NCBI RefSeq assembly: GCF_018687715.1
Contig: NC_056753.1
Coordinates: forward strand, 27,405,445-27,469,444
Length of the DNA stretch: 64,000 nucleotides
Direction of reading: 5' to 3'
From: Carya illinoinensis
Taxonomy: Eukaryota; Streptophyta; Magnoliopsida; Fagales; Juglandaceae
Notes under the pieces: generated by a model
What the model was told of the DNA's origin: nothing
Databases searched by the model: none
Seen by the model: only the letters and a program-made list of their open reading frames with translations
Shown: in pieces, positions 9,166 to 20,519 of the stretch
How positions within the stretch are numbered: the stretch's first letter is position 1
Layout: every line of letters starts with the position of its first letter
Translations under genes and position numbers: made by a program

Positions 9166-11991
9166 TTGTGTTTTTTGCAGAATGCTGGTTACCCATTTCA
9201 ACATATCATGGAACCTCCAACTCCTATTAGCAAGACAAGCTCCACCACAAGCAAAATAGTTGGTTCACAGCTCAATAATAGACCTGATGTTGGGGAAACT
9301 GAAGTGCCATGTGGATCTCCTATAATTAAAGCATGTACTGAGGATAGACCAAATCCTATGGAACCTGATAATGGCAGTGTCGAGAAATCTCAGAATGTCC
9401 AAGTGATTGATGATGATACGATTGAGGAGTCAAAGTCGGGAATGGAGTTTAATTCCCTTAAAGATTTATTAAGTTATTGTAAGGAATATGGTAAGAAATA
9501 CGGGTTTGGAGTGATGATAAAATGGATTGAGAGAGGAGAAGATAAGTCTGTTAGATATGTCACCTTTGCTTGTGCCTATGGTGGGAAGGCCCAAAATAGG
9601 ACGTTGAATGTCGCCAATCCATATCTGACAAGAAAGAGACAGAATATAAGGCAAAGATTAATACCTTAAGGTAAGATGGAGTGCTTCGGTTGACGATAGT
9701 ACATAATATCCATAACCATGGCCTCAGCCCAAATAAATTTTGCTTCTTTTGATGTAATAGAGAAGTTAGTGATGTAGTTAGTGATGTCGTAAAAAGGGTC
9801 CTAGATATAATTGATTTGGCTGGCATCCAAACGAATAAGAGTTATGGATCTCTTGTTGTTGGGGCGGGTGGATTCGAGAACCTCCAATTTTTGAAAAATG
9901 ATTTTCGTAATTATATTAACAAGGCAATACATCTACAACTTGGCACAAGTGGTGCTGGAGCTTTTCGAGAATACTTTTTACGGATGCAGTACAAAAACCC
10001 TGGGTTCTTTTATATGAAGGATATAGACGATGACAGGAGGTCAAATAATGTTTTCTGGGCAGATCCTCATAATAGAGCAGCCTATCAATATTTCAGTGAT
10101 GTGGTCACATTCGACACCACATACCTAACGAATCGATATGGGATGCCCTTTGCACCATTTGTTAGTGTAAACCACCAAGGGTAGTCAATTTTGTTGGGAG
10201 CATGCTTGATTTCTAGTGAGGATACCAAGACCTTTGCGTGGTTATTTGAGACATGGTTGCAATGCATGGATGGTATCACTCCGAAAGCTATTATCACTGA
10301 TCAGGATAGAGTGATAAAAAAATGCAATCGCAATTGTTTTCCCAAAAACACTCGGCATAGATTTTGTCTTTGGCATATATTGAAGAAAGTTCCTGAGAAG
10401 CTTAGCTCATATGGTTCCTACAAAACTGGGATGAAAAATGCATTGATGAAATTTGTATATAACTCCCAAAGTGTTGATGAGTTTGAAAAATGTTGGAATC
10501 AATTGCTTACCACTTACAACTTGCAAGAGATTGCGTGGTTGCAAAGCCTATACGTTGAGCATGAACATTGGGTACCGGTATTTTCAAATGAGTATTTTTG
10601 GGCTGGAATGAGTACAACGCAGTGAAACGAGAGCATGAATGCATTTTTTCTTATAGTTATGTTCATTCTAGGACAAACTTGTAGGTGTTTGTAGACCAGT
10701 TTGATAACGCGTTAAAAAAAAGATTGAGAATGAAAATTTCGCAGACTTCCAGTCATTTACTGTCACAATCCCCTACATATCTAGATCTCCGATTGAAAAG
10801 AGGTTCCAAGAGTTGTACACAAATGCTAAATTCAAGGAAGTTCGGCAGCAAGTCAACGACAGCATTGACTTGAATCCAAAGTTACATAAAAGTGATGGTG
10901 CGGTAAAGACATATCTAATAGAGGATGAAGTTTGTTTGGAAGAGTTCACTAAGCTGGTTATACATTTTGTGGACTTTAGTGAGGAAAACACCATTGCAAA
11001 GTGCTCTTCTGGATTATTTGAGATGAGGGGATAATGTGTCGGCACATTTTGACCGTATTAAGGTGTAATGATATTAAATTTTTTTCAAAAATATACATTT
11101 TAGATCAATGAAGGAAGGATATTAAAAGGCGATACACATTAATCCATAGTAACTATGATGCAGGGGAACAACGAACAGATTCTAATAGATATTTAAGTCT
11201 TTTAAATATTTGTTATCAGATGATTACTTATGTAGCAAATTTGAGAGAGTATACTGAGGATGCGAGAACTAAGTTATATGCAATGATTGAGTTGTATCGT
11301 GTCAATCAAGAACTCCCATCGATGACTCAAATTAGTTCTAATGTTGATAGTACGGGGAAGGACACTGCGGTAGGTAGTTTTGGCAAAGGTAGACTTCTAT
11401 CTCTGAGGAGAGTATCTAGGATGGAGATAGGCATGCGGAAAGCAAAAGCAAAGATGAATAAAACACCAGCAAAGGGGAAGCGTAAAGAGGTGCAGATATT
11501 TTAATATCTAATTTTTATTTATATTTTATTAACGAAAAAGATTTAATGTATATTTGTTTGTGAAATAATTATTAGCGGGATGGAGGAGATACCTAGGTCT
11601 TTGATAGAGGAGATACACATGTCGTGGAAGTATGCAGGAATTTATTTAGCCCTTTTGAGATGGATCTCTCCAATGTTGGACACATGTAGGTATACTAATA
11701 AGTTTATATTTATTACAAATTTTCAATATTTGGCTGTATATCTACATTTAATTTCCAACATGCTATTCCAGAAAGAGAAAGCATGGCTATAGACATTACT
11801 GGAACCCAACCCTAAGAAATAGTGTAGAGTCAAGAAAGTGTAAGTGGTTCATAACTTTTTCCCCGAGTTTAATACTAATACTAATATTTATTAGCTGATT
11901 AATATTTTGGTTTATTATTTACAGATGGAAATTGGGTTGGATGGTTCACAATCGGTGCTCTTTGGGTTGGATGAATCACAACCAATGAATT
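9166..11991 (+). pseudogene. FAR1-RELATED SEQUENCE-like (MULE transposase-derived) pseudogene
   Basis: FAR1/FRS proteins are plant transcription factors domesticated from Mutator-like transposases. The order of parts is right: an acidic N-terminal stretch, a FAR1 DNA-binding domain (about 9450-9650), a MULE transposase domain (about 10085-10400, with DTTY and TDQD marking two catalytic-type aspartates), a SWIM zinc-finger region (about 10995-11075) and a basic C-terminal tail. The gene is dead. The frame shifts near 9620; there are stops at 9672 (TAA), about 9750 (TGA), 10182 (TAG) and 10623 (TGA); it shifts again between about 10650 and 10740; and a one-base loss near 11032 breaks the SWIM region, where a second cysteine is also changed to serine. 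Several stops fit C-to-T changes. C-terminal exons seem to continue at 11580-11690 and 11925-11991, the last ending ...ESQPMN-stop. An acceptor site precedes 9181. It could instead be the transposase of a Mutator-like element; I saw no terminal repeats. Confidence 0.85.
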
Positions 11992-12074
11992 GATTCATAT
12001 TTGATGGATGAGATTGTGAATATATTTATTTGTGTATTGAATGTATTCCAAGAAATCTGTGTGTATTGAATATA

Positions 12075-12320
12075 TTTAAGGGACTTTGTTGTGCTCTTGG
12101 ATTTGTAGACTAGTTTAATATTTTTTGTGTATTTGAGACACTTTGTTGTGCTCTTGGATTTGTGGATTGAATATTTTTTGTATATTTGATGCACTTTGTT
12201 GTGCTCTTGGATTTGTGGATTGAATATTTTTTGTATATTTGATGCACTTTGTTGTGCTCTTGGATTTGTAGACCAGGTGCTATTGGGTTTGATACATTTT
12301 GTTGTGCTCTTGGATTTCTA
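12075..12320 (+). repeat. Minisatellite, five units of about 53-57 bp
   Basis: The core ctttgttgtgctcttggatt is repeated five times (near 12082, 12140, 12190, 12243 and 12297), with the middle units almost identical. It lies directly downstream of the FAR1-related pseudogene stop. Confidence 0.85.
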
Positions 12321-12975
12321 TTGGCGCAAGTGGTTGTTCATGCATTTTTTATGTCAAAGATGTTGACAGGTTCAAATGATATTGAGATTCCATGTCAGTT
12401 ATGCATATCTTTGAAGTCAAATTTTTAATTTCAAGGAGAGGTGAATCTGCTAGAAGATCATAAAAGTAATTTTTAATTTCCAATGCATATGGAATCAATG
12501 CCAAAAGTTTCACTTGAACCAAATGATTTTTAGAGCAATTTCAATGGATTTTAAAACTGCTTCACCCTGTTTGTCCTCTGGACATAGTAACCATCCTCCA
12601 GTTTTTGCTCTTGTTTCTAGTCCAGCATACATTTCTAAACTCTATATAGGTCAGCATCCAGTATAAAATTTCTATAGTCAATCACTTCACCCTTACTTTG
12701 CTTCAGCTGGCCTAATACTACCATAATATGATTTTTATCCAAGATCATGGGAACCATCAATTTCTGTGTTTCAACTAGCAGTCCCCTGAACAAATTTGCT
12801 CTTAGAATAACAAATTAATGCATTTAACAAGAGTTGCTATATTTACATAACTTGGATAATATTCCACAAAATATCTTTGCATAACCACCAAAATAACTCC
12901 AAACTGCTCAATGGCTAATACAAATGCACGAGTCCAATACCTAAACACAGAACTATTAACAACAATCTCAAATTA
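12321..12975. other. No gene seen
   Basis: Unique-looking sequence between the two pseudogenes. The minus strand has a loosely coding-like stretch around 12530-12800, interrupted by stops, that I cannot assign to a family. It may belong to the GRF-type pseudogene's 3' region. Confidence 0.35.
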
Positions 12976-13580
12976 CTAATATAACACTAGGTAAAATGCA
13001 TGTAAAAATGCAAAACAACAATAAATCCAAAGTAGAGTGCCTAAACGCCTTCTTTTAGCTTCTTGTGCGTTAAGCACCAACTCCTTTTGTATAACCTCGT
13101 CGTTTTTATTAGACAGCACCATCTGCACCCTCTTGAGGTGATCCATTATCTTACAGAGCTCAATCTCCCTCTTTTCGAGAAGCTCAAGTATCTGCTTGAC
13201 ATTTTTCTCTTTCTTTAATAGTTCATTCATTCATTCTTGAACTTATAGCTTAGTCACTTCATTACTATCCAACTACTTGAAAAACTTACAGTATAGTATG
13301 CCCTGCTCATTTCATTTCATGCATATATTAGAAATGTATAACTGTACATCATATTAATCATTATATATAAAAAAATATTTTAGGCAACAAATAATATAGT
13401 TACTTGGGTATTATACTTTGGACACCTTAAGAATGGTCGTCTAGGATGTTTTATAGTAGTTGACCATATCAATGTGGCTTTGAGCTTGCAGAAGCACAAT
13501 GGTTGATCCAAAGAACGTTTGGAAAAAGATGATGAAGATATTGATGAAGATGATGATGAGATTCTAAGATGAAGCCCCAT
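12976..13580 (-). pseudogene. GRF-type zinc-finger, coiled-coil, membrane-anchor protein, broken
   Basis: The ATG at 13578-13580 opens a serine-rich start followed by a GRF-type zinc-finger pattern (CFC... then HPRRPFLRCPKY). A GT donor follows near 13400, then an intron of about 100 nt. The second part (starting near 13300) reads ...CKFF-K, a stop, LDSNE, then, after two more stops, a heptad-like charged stretch (ELLKKEKN...LLEKREIEL, about 60 residues) and a C-terminal hydrophobic segment (LLWIYCCFAFLHAFYLVLY), a likely tail anchor. Plant genomes carry many short GRF-finger/coiled-coil/TM proteins of this design and unknown function. Three stops at about 13290-13235 make this copy non-functional unless splicing avoids them. 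GRF fingers are thought to bind single-stranded nucleic acid in other proteins; that is family knowledge. Confidence 0.6.
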
Positions 13581-14425
13581 AAATCAATTGAATAACAGTT
13601 GAATAATGATGGAATAATTAATGAATAGCAACAAGTTTTGAAAAATGTCTTCATTGATACAATTTTGTCAGACCTTGAGCTCTGAATCTACTTAAAATCA
13701 ATTGGTCTTAGAGAAGACACACTCAATTATATCATGATGTTCAACATTGCACCCCATAGATTTATTTCTAAAGTGATAGCAGAGAATGAATGATATTTTG
13801 AACACATTTCAACACAAAGATCACCAATAATCTCATTGAATGGAACTGGATTCATATTGTAGTTATATATAGCTTATTTTTTAGTACCAAAACAAAAAAA
13901 GTTTTCTTTACTTCTCTTAACTTTCAGAATATGCCTATAGCTTATATTCTACTATTGTTTAGGATGATGAGCTATAGCTATTAGCAATGGAATCTCCTGT
14001 GGGCATGCTCCATAATTGCTTCAAGAGCTATTCCAATAGAATTAGTTGTTTAGTCTACAATTCTTATATGCTATTTACAACTCCACTATTTCTATATTCT
14101 GCAGGTATTTCACCCTTTCAAAAGCATGGCATGTGTTTGGTAGCCTTCTCCAAACCGTAAGGGCTTAAGGCTATTTAATTTATCAAAGCACGTTCCTTCT
14201 TTTAACACAAACTTTAAGAAGATCATCTATGGTTACATCTGGGTTAAGACTAAACTGTATGGAGATATGGAGATATTGAGATGTGTTTCTGATGATTGTG
14301 AGGTTGGAATCTTTATATTCTTTTGCATAACAAAACTTTACAAAGGGGGCATGATTCAAATGAAAGAACTTAATATCCTCATCTAATAAAAAATGAAAGA
14401 AATCTAAAAAAATGAGTCAAGCATT
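13581..14425. other. Intergenic, no gene seen
   Basis: No domains or repeats recognised up to the CACTA boundary. Confidence 0.45.
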
Positions 14426-14439
14426 CACTATAAAAAAAG

Positions 14440-15020
14440 GCAAAATTGGCGGCGTTTATATACGTGGCGTTTGTTTATGCGTTGGTAGATATATAAAATT
14501 ACCAGCACTTAATGTTTCCGCTGGTAAATTATTGAGATTCCCGACATTTAAATTGTTACGCCGGTACTAATATATAGCTTTGGCGGCGTTGTTATATTGT
14601 TACGCCGGTAATAATATAGATTGTTTGTGGCGTTTAAATAAACGCCACTAATTTATTGATTATACGCCGTTATATTAACCGTGTTTGCCGACATTTATAA
14701 TATTACGCCGATGATAATATATAGCGTCGGCGACGTTTTATAAAATGCTGACAATTAATAAAGTTTGCGTTGGTAAAATGTTGAATTTTTCGGCATTTAT
14801 ATCGTTTGAACAAATGCTGGCTATTGATTAATTTTACGCTGGTACATAAGTAGCTTTCTAGCGTTTATAGTGTTACGCTGGTAATAATTATATAGCATTG
14901 GCAGCGTTTACAAAATGCCAAAAATTGATCAATGAAATACCAGTAATTGATAAATGCACCGGCGTCTATATTGTTACGCCGATAAGAATATATAACGTCA
15001 GTAATGAAAGCTATTATAAA
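14440..15020 (+). repeat. CACTA left subterminal repeat array
   Basis: Many degenerate copies of a motif around ttgttacgccggtaataata, gcggcgttta and their complements, spaced roughly 30-70 bp. The same array, diverged, follows the CACTA end at 33293. Confidence 0.8.
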
Positions 15021-16012
15021 TTTATTGGTAGTAAAATAAATAATAATAATAATTTATTTAAATGATATGAAAATATCTACAAAATCTTAATTAGTTGAAT
15101 ATCTGAAATGCCCTACCGGTAAATGCCATATATTGCATTCCAATTCTGAAGGGAGGGAGTTTAAATAAAACTATAAAATAATAAGACTATTCATCCGAGT
15201 TTCGGACCGGGTACCTAGATATGCCCAACCTGAAAACTGAATTTCAAACTTAGACCAGGTCCGGTTCGACCCGGCTAATCGACCCGAGTTGAAACTCGGA
15301 TGAATCCGAATTCTTTAAAATCGGGAATCCGGGTTTCGCACTGAACCCGGGTTTTCTCTTTTTTCTTTTTCTTTTTTTAATAAATAGAAAAGCCTATATA
15401 TTATTAAATTTTTGCATAATAATAAAAATATATCAAAACAGAAAACTTTATGTAAAAAATAACTAAAGTTAGAAACTAATTACCATTTTAACTAAATGCA
15501 TGCAAAAGAAAATATATACAATAGTCAACACAATATAATTCACTACATTATTTTGTATTTATACATTGCTTTATAAAATAAAATATTATAATATATGAAT
15601 CATTTTGATTTTGGAGACATTATTTTGATCATGGTCCTCTTGGGTTTGGCAGTAGACTTTGGTTTCATCAGGTGGAGAGCTAGAATCTTTAAGTTTTGGG
15701 TTCTTTTCATTTGGATTTGCTGCAGTCATGGAATTCTCAAATCTCCAATCTACAAAGAATTCAAAATATCTCTGCTAAAAATATATATACATGTATATAA
15801 TTGATAAAGTGACCAATAAGCAAACTGCAGTACAGAAATTGACCTTAAATGAGATGGGAAGATGCAGCAAAAATTACTCCTAAAGTCAAGAGCAAACTAT
15901 GAGGCTAAACTATGAGGAAGTTATCACAGCTTGGCCCAGCCAACGTTCTCCATGGACGACAGGAACATGACCGAAGCTCAATCCTGACAACTGTTGGTGG
16001 AACATCATGGTA

Positions 16013-16045
<33 letters not shown>

Positions 16046-16640
16046 CATTTTTAGGTCCTACTCATTGAACAACTAATAGTTTACACTTTTTAATTTAGAT
16101 GACATATTTCATTAACTAGATGAGTCATCTCATGTAGCAGACTTCTTGTATAGATTTGAAGCCAACCATCATGAATTTGTGCAAGGTACCATAGTTTTTC
16201 AAAAAATAGAAAAGAAAAATGAACTAAGCTGCAGATCACATCTTATAGATCATGGATATATATGAGCAGAAGATAGATGGGGTTAGGTTTTCGACGAAAT
16301 CCACATGCCAAGGGAAGGGCAGGATCTATAATCAGTTAAAAGGCATGATCATATATATAATGGAACTTAGTTTAATAATCCACTATGCATATGTACTGAC
16401 ACTAAGCTCCACACCATACCGAAAATATCCATATATAGATGTTGCTTCTCAGTAGGTTGTTTAGTTTGTTTTAATTATGGTCAGATTGATTTATAGGAAA
16501 GTCTTGGTATTGATATATGCATGTGTCTGACTGAAATATATATCCTGGTATTGATATATGCATGTGTCTGACTGAAATATATATCCATAGTGGGATATTT
16601 TAATTTTAATTAAACTTCGTATCATATGTTCAAACTTCTT
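15021..16640. other. CACTA interior, no gene seen
   Basis: About 15185-15350 is a G/C-richer block with repeated ccgggt/acccgg and cgagtt/aactcg strings, including an inverted pair around actcggatgaatccga. About 16015-16045 is a CT/CA microsatellite. About 16503-16586 holds two tandem copies of a 41-bp unit (ggtattgatatatgcatgtg...). No coding domain is seen. Confidence 0.45.
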
Positions 16641-16989
16641 TTTCATACCTGTAGTTTCCCCCTTTGAAGGAAGGATTGAAAAGGAACCAAACAAACTGGG
16701 CATAGGCTCCAATGTTACTTCTAAAATGGACCTCTCAAGAGACAACAAAAGAAGCCAATAAACAAGGAAAAACTCTAGTTAGAACTAATTGGTTGAATTT
16801 CACCTTTAAACTAAGCACAATAATACAGAGAAGTAAATAATACATCAACTACAGTGCAGAAATGAGTGACATTAAGTAGGAACCCCTACATTGAATTCAT
16901 GCTAAACCTTCATTTACTTAATATCTGGGTATGCTTGGAAAAGTCTGTGAGGTTCAAATGAACATATGCAGCACTTGCTTGTCAATCAT

Positions 16990-17565
16990 TCCTCCACTCT
17001 TATTGAGAGAAACCTTTCATCTCCTCTTCAGATAATTGTAAAAAACAGCCTTCAGTCTCCACCTCATGTGCTTGACTAAATAGTGCTAGCAATTTACTTA
17101 TTCCAGCCTGCATCACACGGGTTTAAGACTAGTACTATAGAATACAAGGTTAAGAGCTAACCTTCAGTTCTGTATCCTTCATTTTGAGTAAGGCATCCTT
17201 GCATACAAGCGCATGACCAAGTGTTTTTATCTTAAATAAGCAGTGTTAGGAGTTTAAACACAAAATAGAAGCATAAACCCACAACCAATTTGCATGAAAG
17301 AGTAGAGAGTTCAAAACCAAATTACCCTTTCTCTTCCAAAATTAAGTTCCTGCACAATCAGCAATGACAGTTACAATCGTTAAGATCCAGAATTGTAGCT
17401 ATGAGATTAAAAGATTTGTTTCAGATGCAAAGCAGGCACACCACTAACATCTGGCTATTTGATTGAGCAAGGTTCCAATTCTGAAGCTGCAATTTTTGAA
17501 GACTCACTCGCAATTTCTGCAACTCAGCTGCACTGAGTTCAATTGTTTTAGGGGGTCTTTCATGA
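16990..17565 (-). pseudogene. Captured shugoshin exons inside CACTA
   Basis: Three minus-strand pieces line up with the N-terminal coiled coil of plant shugoshin, the protector of centromeric cohesin. First (about 17565-17430): ...TIELSAAELQKLRVSLQK... then LQNWNLAQSNSQML. Second (about 17352-17328): ELNFGREK, preceded by an acceptor ending tgtgcag. Third (about 17236-17160): IKTLGHALVCKDALLKMKD... preceded by AG and followed by a GT donor. In family members these pieces are contiguous (QMLA-ELN-GR-K-LK-L-HEL-CK), so exon order and intron positions are kept: genomic DNA was captured, not a retrocopy. A fourth acceptor-led frame (about 17106-16998, ...SQAHEVETEGCFLQLSEEE...) may be the next exon. 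The conserved start and C-terminal SGO motif are not seen. Not a complete gene. Confidence 0.7.
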
Positions 17566-17569
17566 CGAA

Positions 17570-18890
17570 GGATTGACAGTTTGAGCATTGGCATGATCCC
17601 AACCCCCCCCCCCCCTCTCCCCACAAAAAAAAAACCCAAAAAAAAGAAGGAAAAAAATTGACCAAGCCACATACACATAGAAAACATATTTATATTCAAT
17701 CACAATTATGCTTTGGAAGCATAAATATGTATCTTTTTCATTTTTCTTCTTTTACACGGTCCATGATAACAGAAGCAAGAATATCATTTCCACATGTTGC
17801 AATATTATACTTCATGAACTGACAAATATTTAATCCATTGTATGTAAAAGCCGTAGTGGAAATGACTTCATCAATGCACACACCTTCTACTACCAAACCA
17901 TACTAGATCATAAAGAAAGGTTCCATACTAGATCATAAATAAAGGTTCTTCCACCGAGAGGAAGTTAACTGTTCCAATAACACCCAAAGGCCAGCATATG
18001 CAAACCCATAAAGCTGGCAAAACAATTTAAGTTTTCAATTAGCAAAGACAAGTACAACAATTGGCTAACAATTTATGGAAAAAGACTATGAACTCAAGAA
18101 ACTCCATATTTATAAACTCTTCTATAGTTTGTATGATCAAAATCAAAGACCTTAACTGGGCATAAATGACTGATACATCTATTTGAATGGTCACCTAATT
18201 TTATCAATTCAGAGAAAAGAAAACAACATAAAAACCCGAACATACTAAACTGCATCCAAACTCTTACAAGAAAGCTGCATCCAGACTCTTATTTCCATTT
18301 GAATTTAAAGCTCATATATTTGAACTCCTCTGTTTTCATGGAAACCAAACAGAAAAAATCTACGGAACATACTAAAATTGACATAAGTGATAATAGCACT
18401 TCAATATTTTAAATGAGAGACAATCAAACCTAATTGAAAAATAATCCCCAAATCTAACTCTTACGGAGGTTACGGTGGTGTTGAACGGAACCACTCATGA
18501 TGTGAAAGAGATACATAAACTCACAAGATCTAAGCTTTTCCTATTTTAGCTTTCGTGTACCTCAATCACTTAGCTAATCCTCTCATTTCCACCCCTAAAC
18601 TCCAAAATTTTGTAACTCAATAATGCAAAATACTTCACAAAAGCAAAGCAGTGACTGCTATTTTGAGGGACAAACTGAATAAAATTAGAGAAAGAAGATA
18701 GCTTACCACAGGTGACTTGGTGAACAGGGAGGACAATGGTGGTGCACAAAATCAGTAGCGATAACAGAGTTTGATGAGACAAATAGAGAGAAAGTGAAAA
18801 ACGGAATGGAAGGACAAGAGAAAAGAACGAAAGCTTACCGTAGTCGTTGGTCGAATGTTGACGACGGTGGCCGTGCCTAGAGCTTCGACA
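17570..18890 (-). other. CACTA interior between shugoshin exons and GA tract
   Basis: No domain is found. A C10/A9 homopolymer pair sits near 17600-17650. On the minus strand a GTAAGC donor after ...caacgactacg (about 18838) and another GTAAGC near 18705 hint at 5' non-coding exons of the captured gene next to the GA tract. Confidence 0.35.
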
Positions 18891-19085
<195 letters not shown>

Positions 19086-19140
19086 GGGGAATGGGGATTG
19101 GAGATTGGGAGATTAAACAGAAGGAGAAGGGTGGGATAAG

Positions 19141-19372
19141 AATTGATTTGTCCGGTGTTATTTTTGGAGGGAATGATTCTCGCTTTTTTTTCGTAGCAAA
19201 TTTCGTCTTTAAAAATTAATGTTCAAATAATAAAATGGTTGTTCGAATAAAATTTTCAACCATAATGTTTTTTGAAATGAAATTTAAATTTTGTCTCAAA
19301 AGAGTTTTTAAAGACGAAAATAAATTTGTCCCTAAAAATTTTTGTCTTTAAAAGTTAAATTTGTTGTAGTGT
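19141..19372 (+). repeat. Repeat ending ttgttgtagtg, CACTA-type terminus
   Basis: The segment ends ...aatttgttgtagtg at 19372 and is rich in gtctttaaa/tttaaagac-type subterminal strings. A related copy without that end lies at about 20005-20180. It resembles the right end of a different, small CACTA family. Confidence 0.5.
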
Positions 19373-19463
19373 TATCTACTAGTAACTAGCAGAGGGTAAT
19401 GATCACTTGCAACCCATCCAATACCATTCATTTTCTAGATAATTTAAAAAAATTAAAACCGTG

Positions 19464-19498
<35 letters not shown>

Positions 19499-19500
<2 letters not shown>

Positions 19501-19527
19501 AGGTGGGAGCAACGTGCAAAGCACGTT
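19499..19527 (-). mobile_element. Helitron 3' terminus (minus strand)
   Basis: On the minus strand: hairpin aacgtgc/gcacgtt (7-bp stem, 3-nt loop), 8-nt spacer, CTAG at 19499-19502, then T in a TA tract. It matches the end at 2005 in hairpin start and spacer (both contain gttgctc), so both belong to one family. The element would extend rightward inside the CACTA interior; its 5' TC end was not found. Confidence 0.6.
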
Positions 19528-19799
19528 TGTTTAGTTTTAAGAAATGGTTATTTGTAAAAAATAATATATATTTTATAAAAATGATTTATTTCACTTAATA
19601 ATTTAAGACATTGGAGAAGATAAAAAATTAGTTCAAAATATCATATAATTCAATACATGTTTATAACATCCATAATTTTAGCAAAGATGCATACAAAAAA
19701 TTTAATAAAAGTCTAACACAAACGGTAGTTCAAAATATGTGTCGTTTGAGAGAACAACCTAGATGATTGTGAACAACCTTTTGTATTAGACTTTTATCT

Positions 19800-19925
19800 T
19801 CTAACGCACAAGCCCCATACAATAAAAAGTTCCCTGTGTGGCCCTGACATCCACACTGAAAGAACAACCTAAACGATTGTGAACAGAATGAAAAGTTCCC
19901 TGTGTGGCCCTGACATCCACACTCA
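19800..19925 (+). repeat. Tandem duplication, about 72 bp
   Basis: aaaagttccctgtgtggccc with the following gacatccacact and gaacaacct... strings occurs twice in a row. Confidence 0.7.
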
Positions 19926-20317
19926 CAGGAGAGAAGTGGAACGTGGGAAAGAAAGAGGGAAGAGAAGATCTGCGGGAAGGGTGGGGAAATATAATAAAAA
20001 AGAATATAGTTAGAGGGAATGATTCCTGCATTTTTTTCACAGTAAATTTTATTATGGATAGAAATTTCATCTTTAAAAATTACTATTGGAACAATAAAAT
20101 AGTTGTTCGTATTAAATTTTGAATCATAACATTTTTTGAGATGAAATTTAAATTTTGTCTCAAAAGATCTTTTAAGGTTGTAAATCCAATTGGAAGAGAT
20201 ACTTTTTTATTTTTTATTTTTTAAAAATTAAGAACAACTAGAATGTCTGGATTGGCATATATGTAAATCCAATTGGTTGGAGGGAAGCCAGAGTTGAAGA
20301 AAGAGAGAGAATGTTTG

Positions 20318-20512
20318 CAATAGGGGTGTGCAACCGGATCCAAATTATTAAAACTGGGCCGTTCTCTGCTTTGAATTAATTAGGATTTCAATCCGGGTGG
20401 ATAACCAGATTTAATCTAGATATTCAGGTTTTTTTTTCAAATTTTGACTTAAAACCCGGATATCTGGATTATAACCGGATTTAATCCGGATTTTTTTTTT
20501 TAAAAAAAAAAA
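20318..20512 (+). repeat. Dispersed ccggat-rich repeat, copy 1
   Basis: Starts near aggggtgtgcaaccggatcc and ends in a poly-T/poly-A tract. It contains ggataaccaga and gattataaccgga. A second copy in the same orientation lies at about 57449-57685. Its class is unknown. Confidence 0.65.
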
Positions 20513-20519
20513 GACATTA

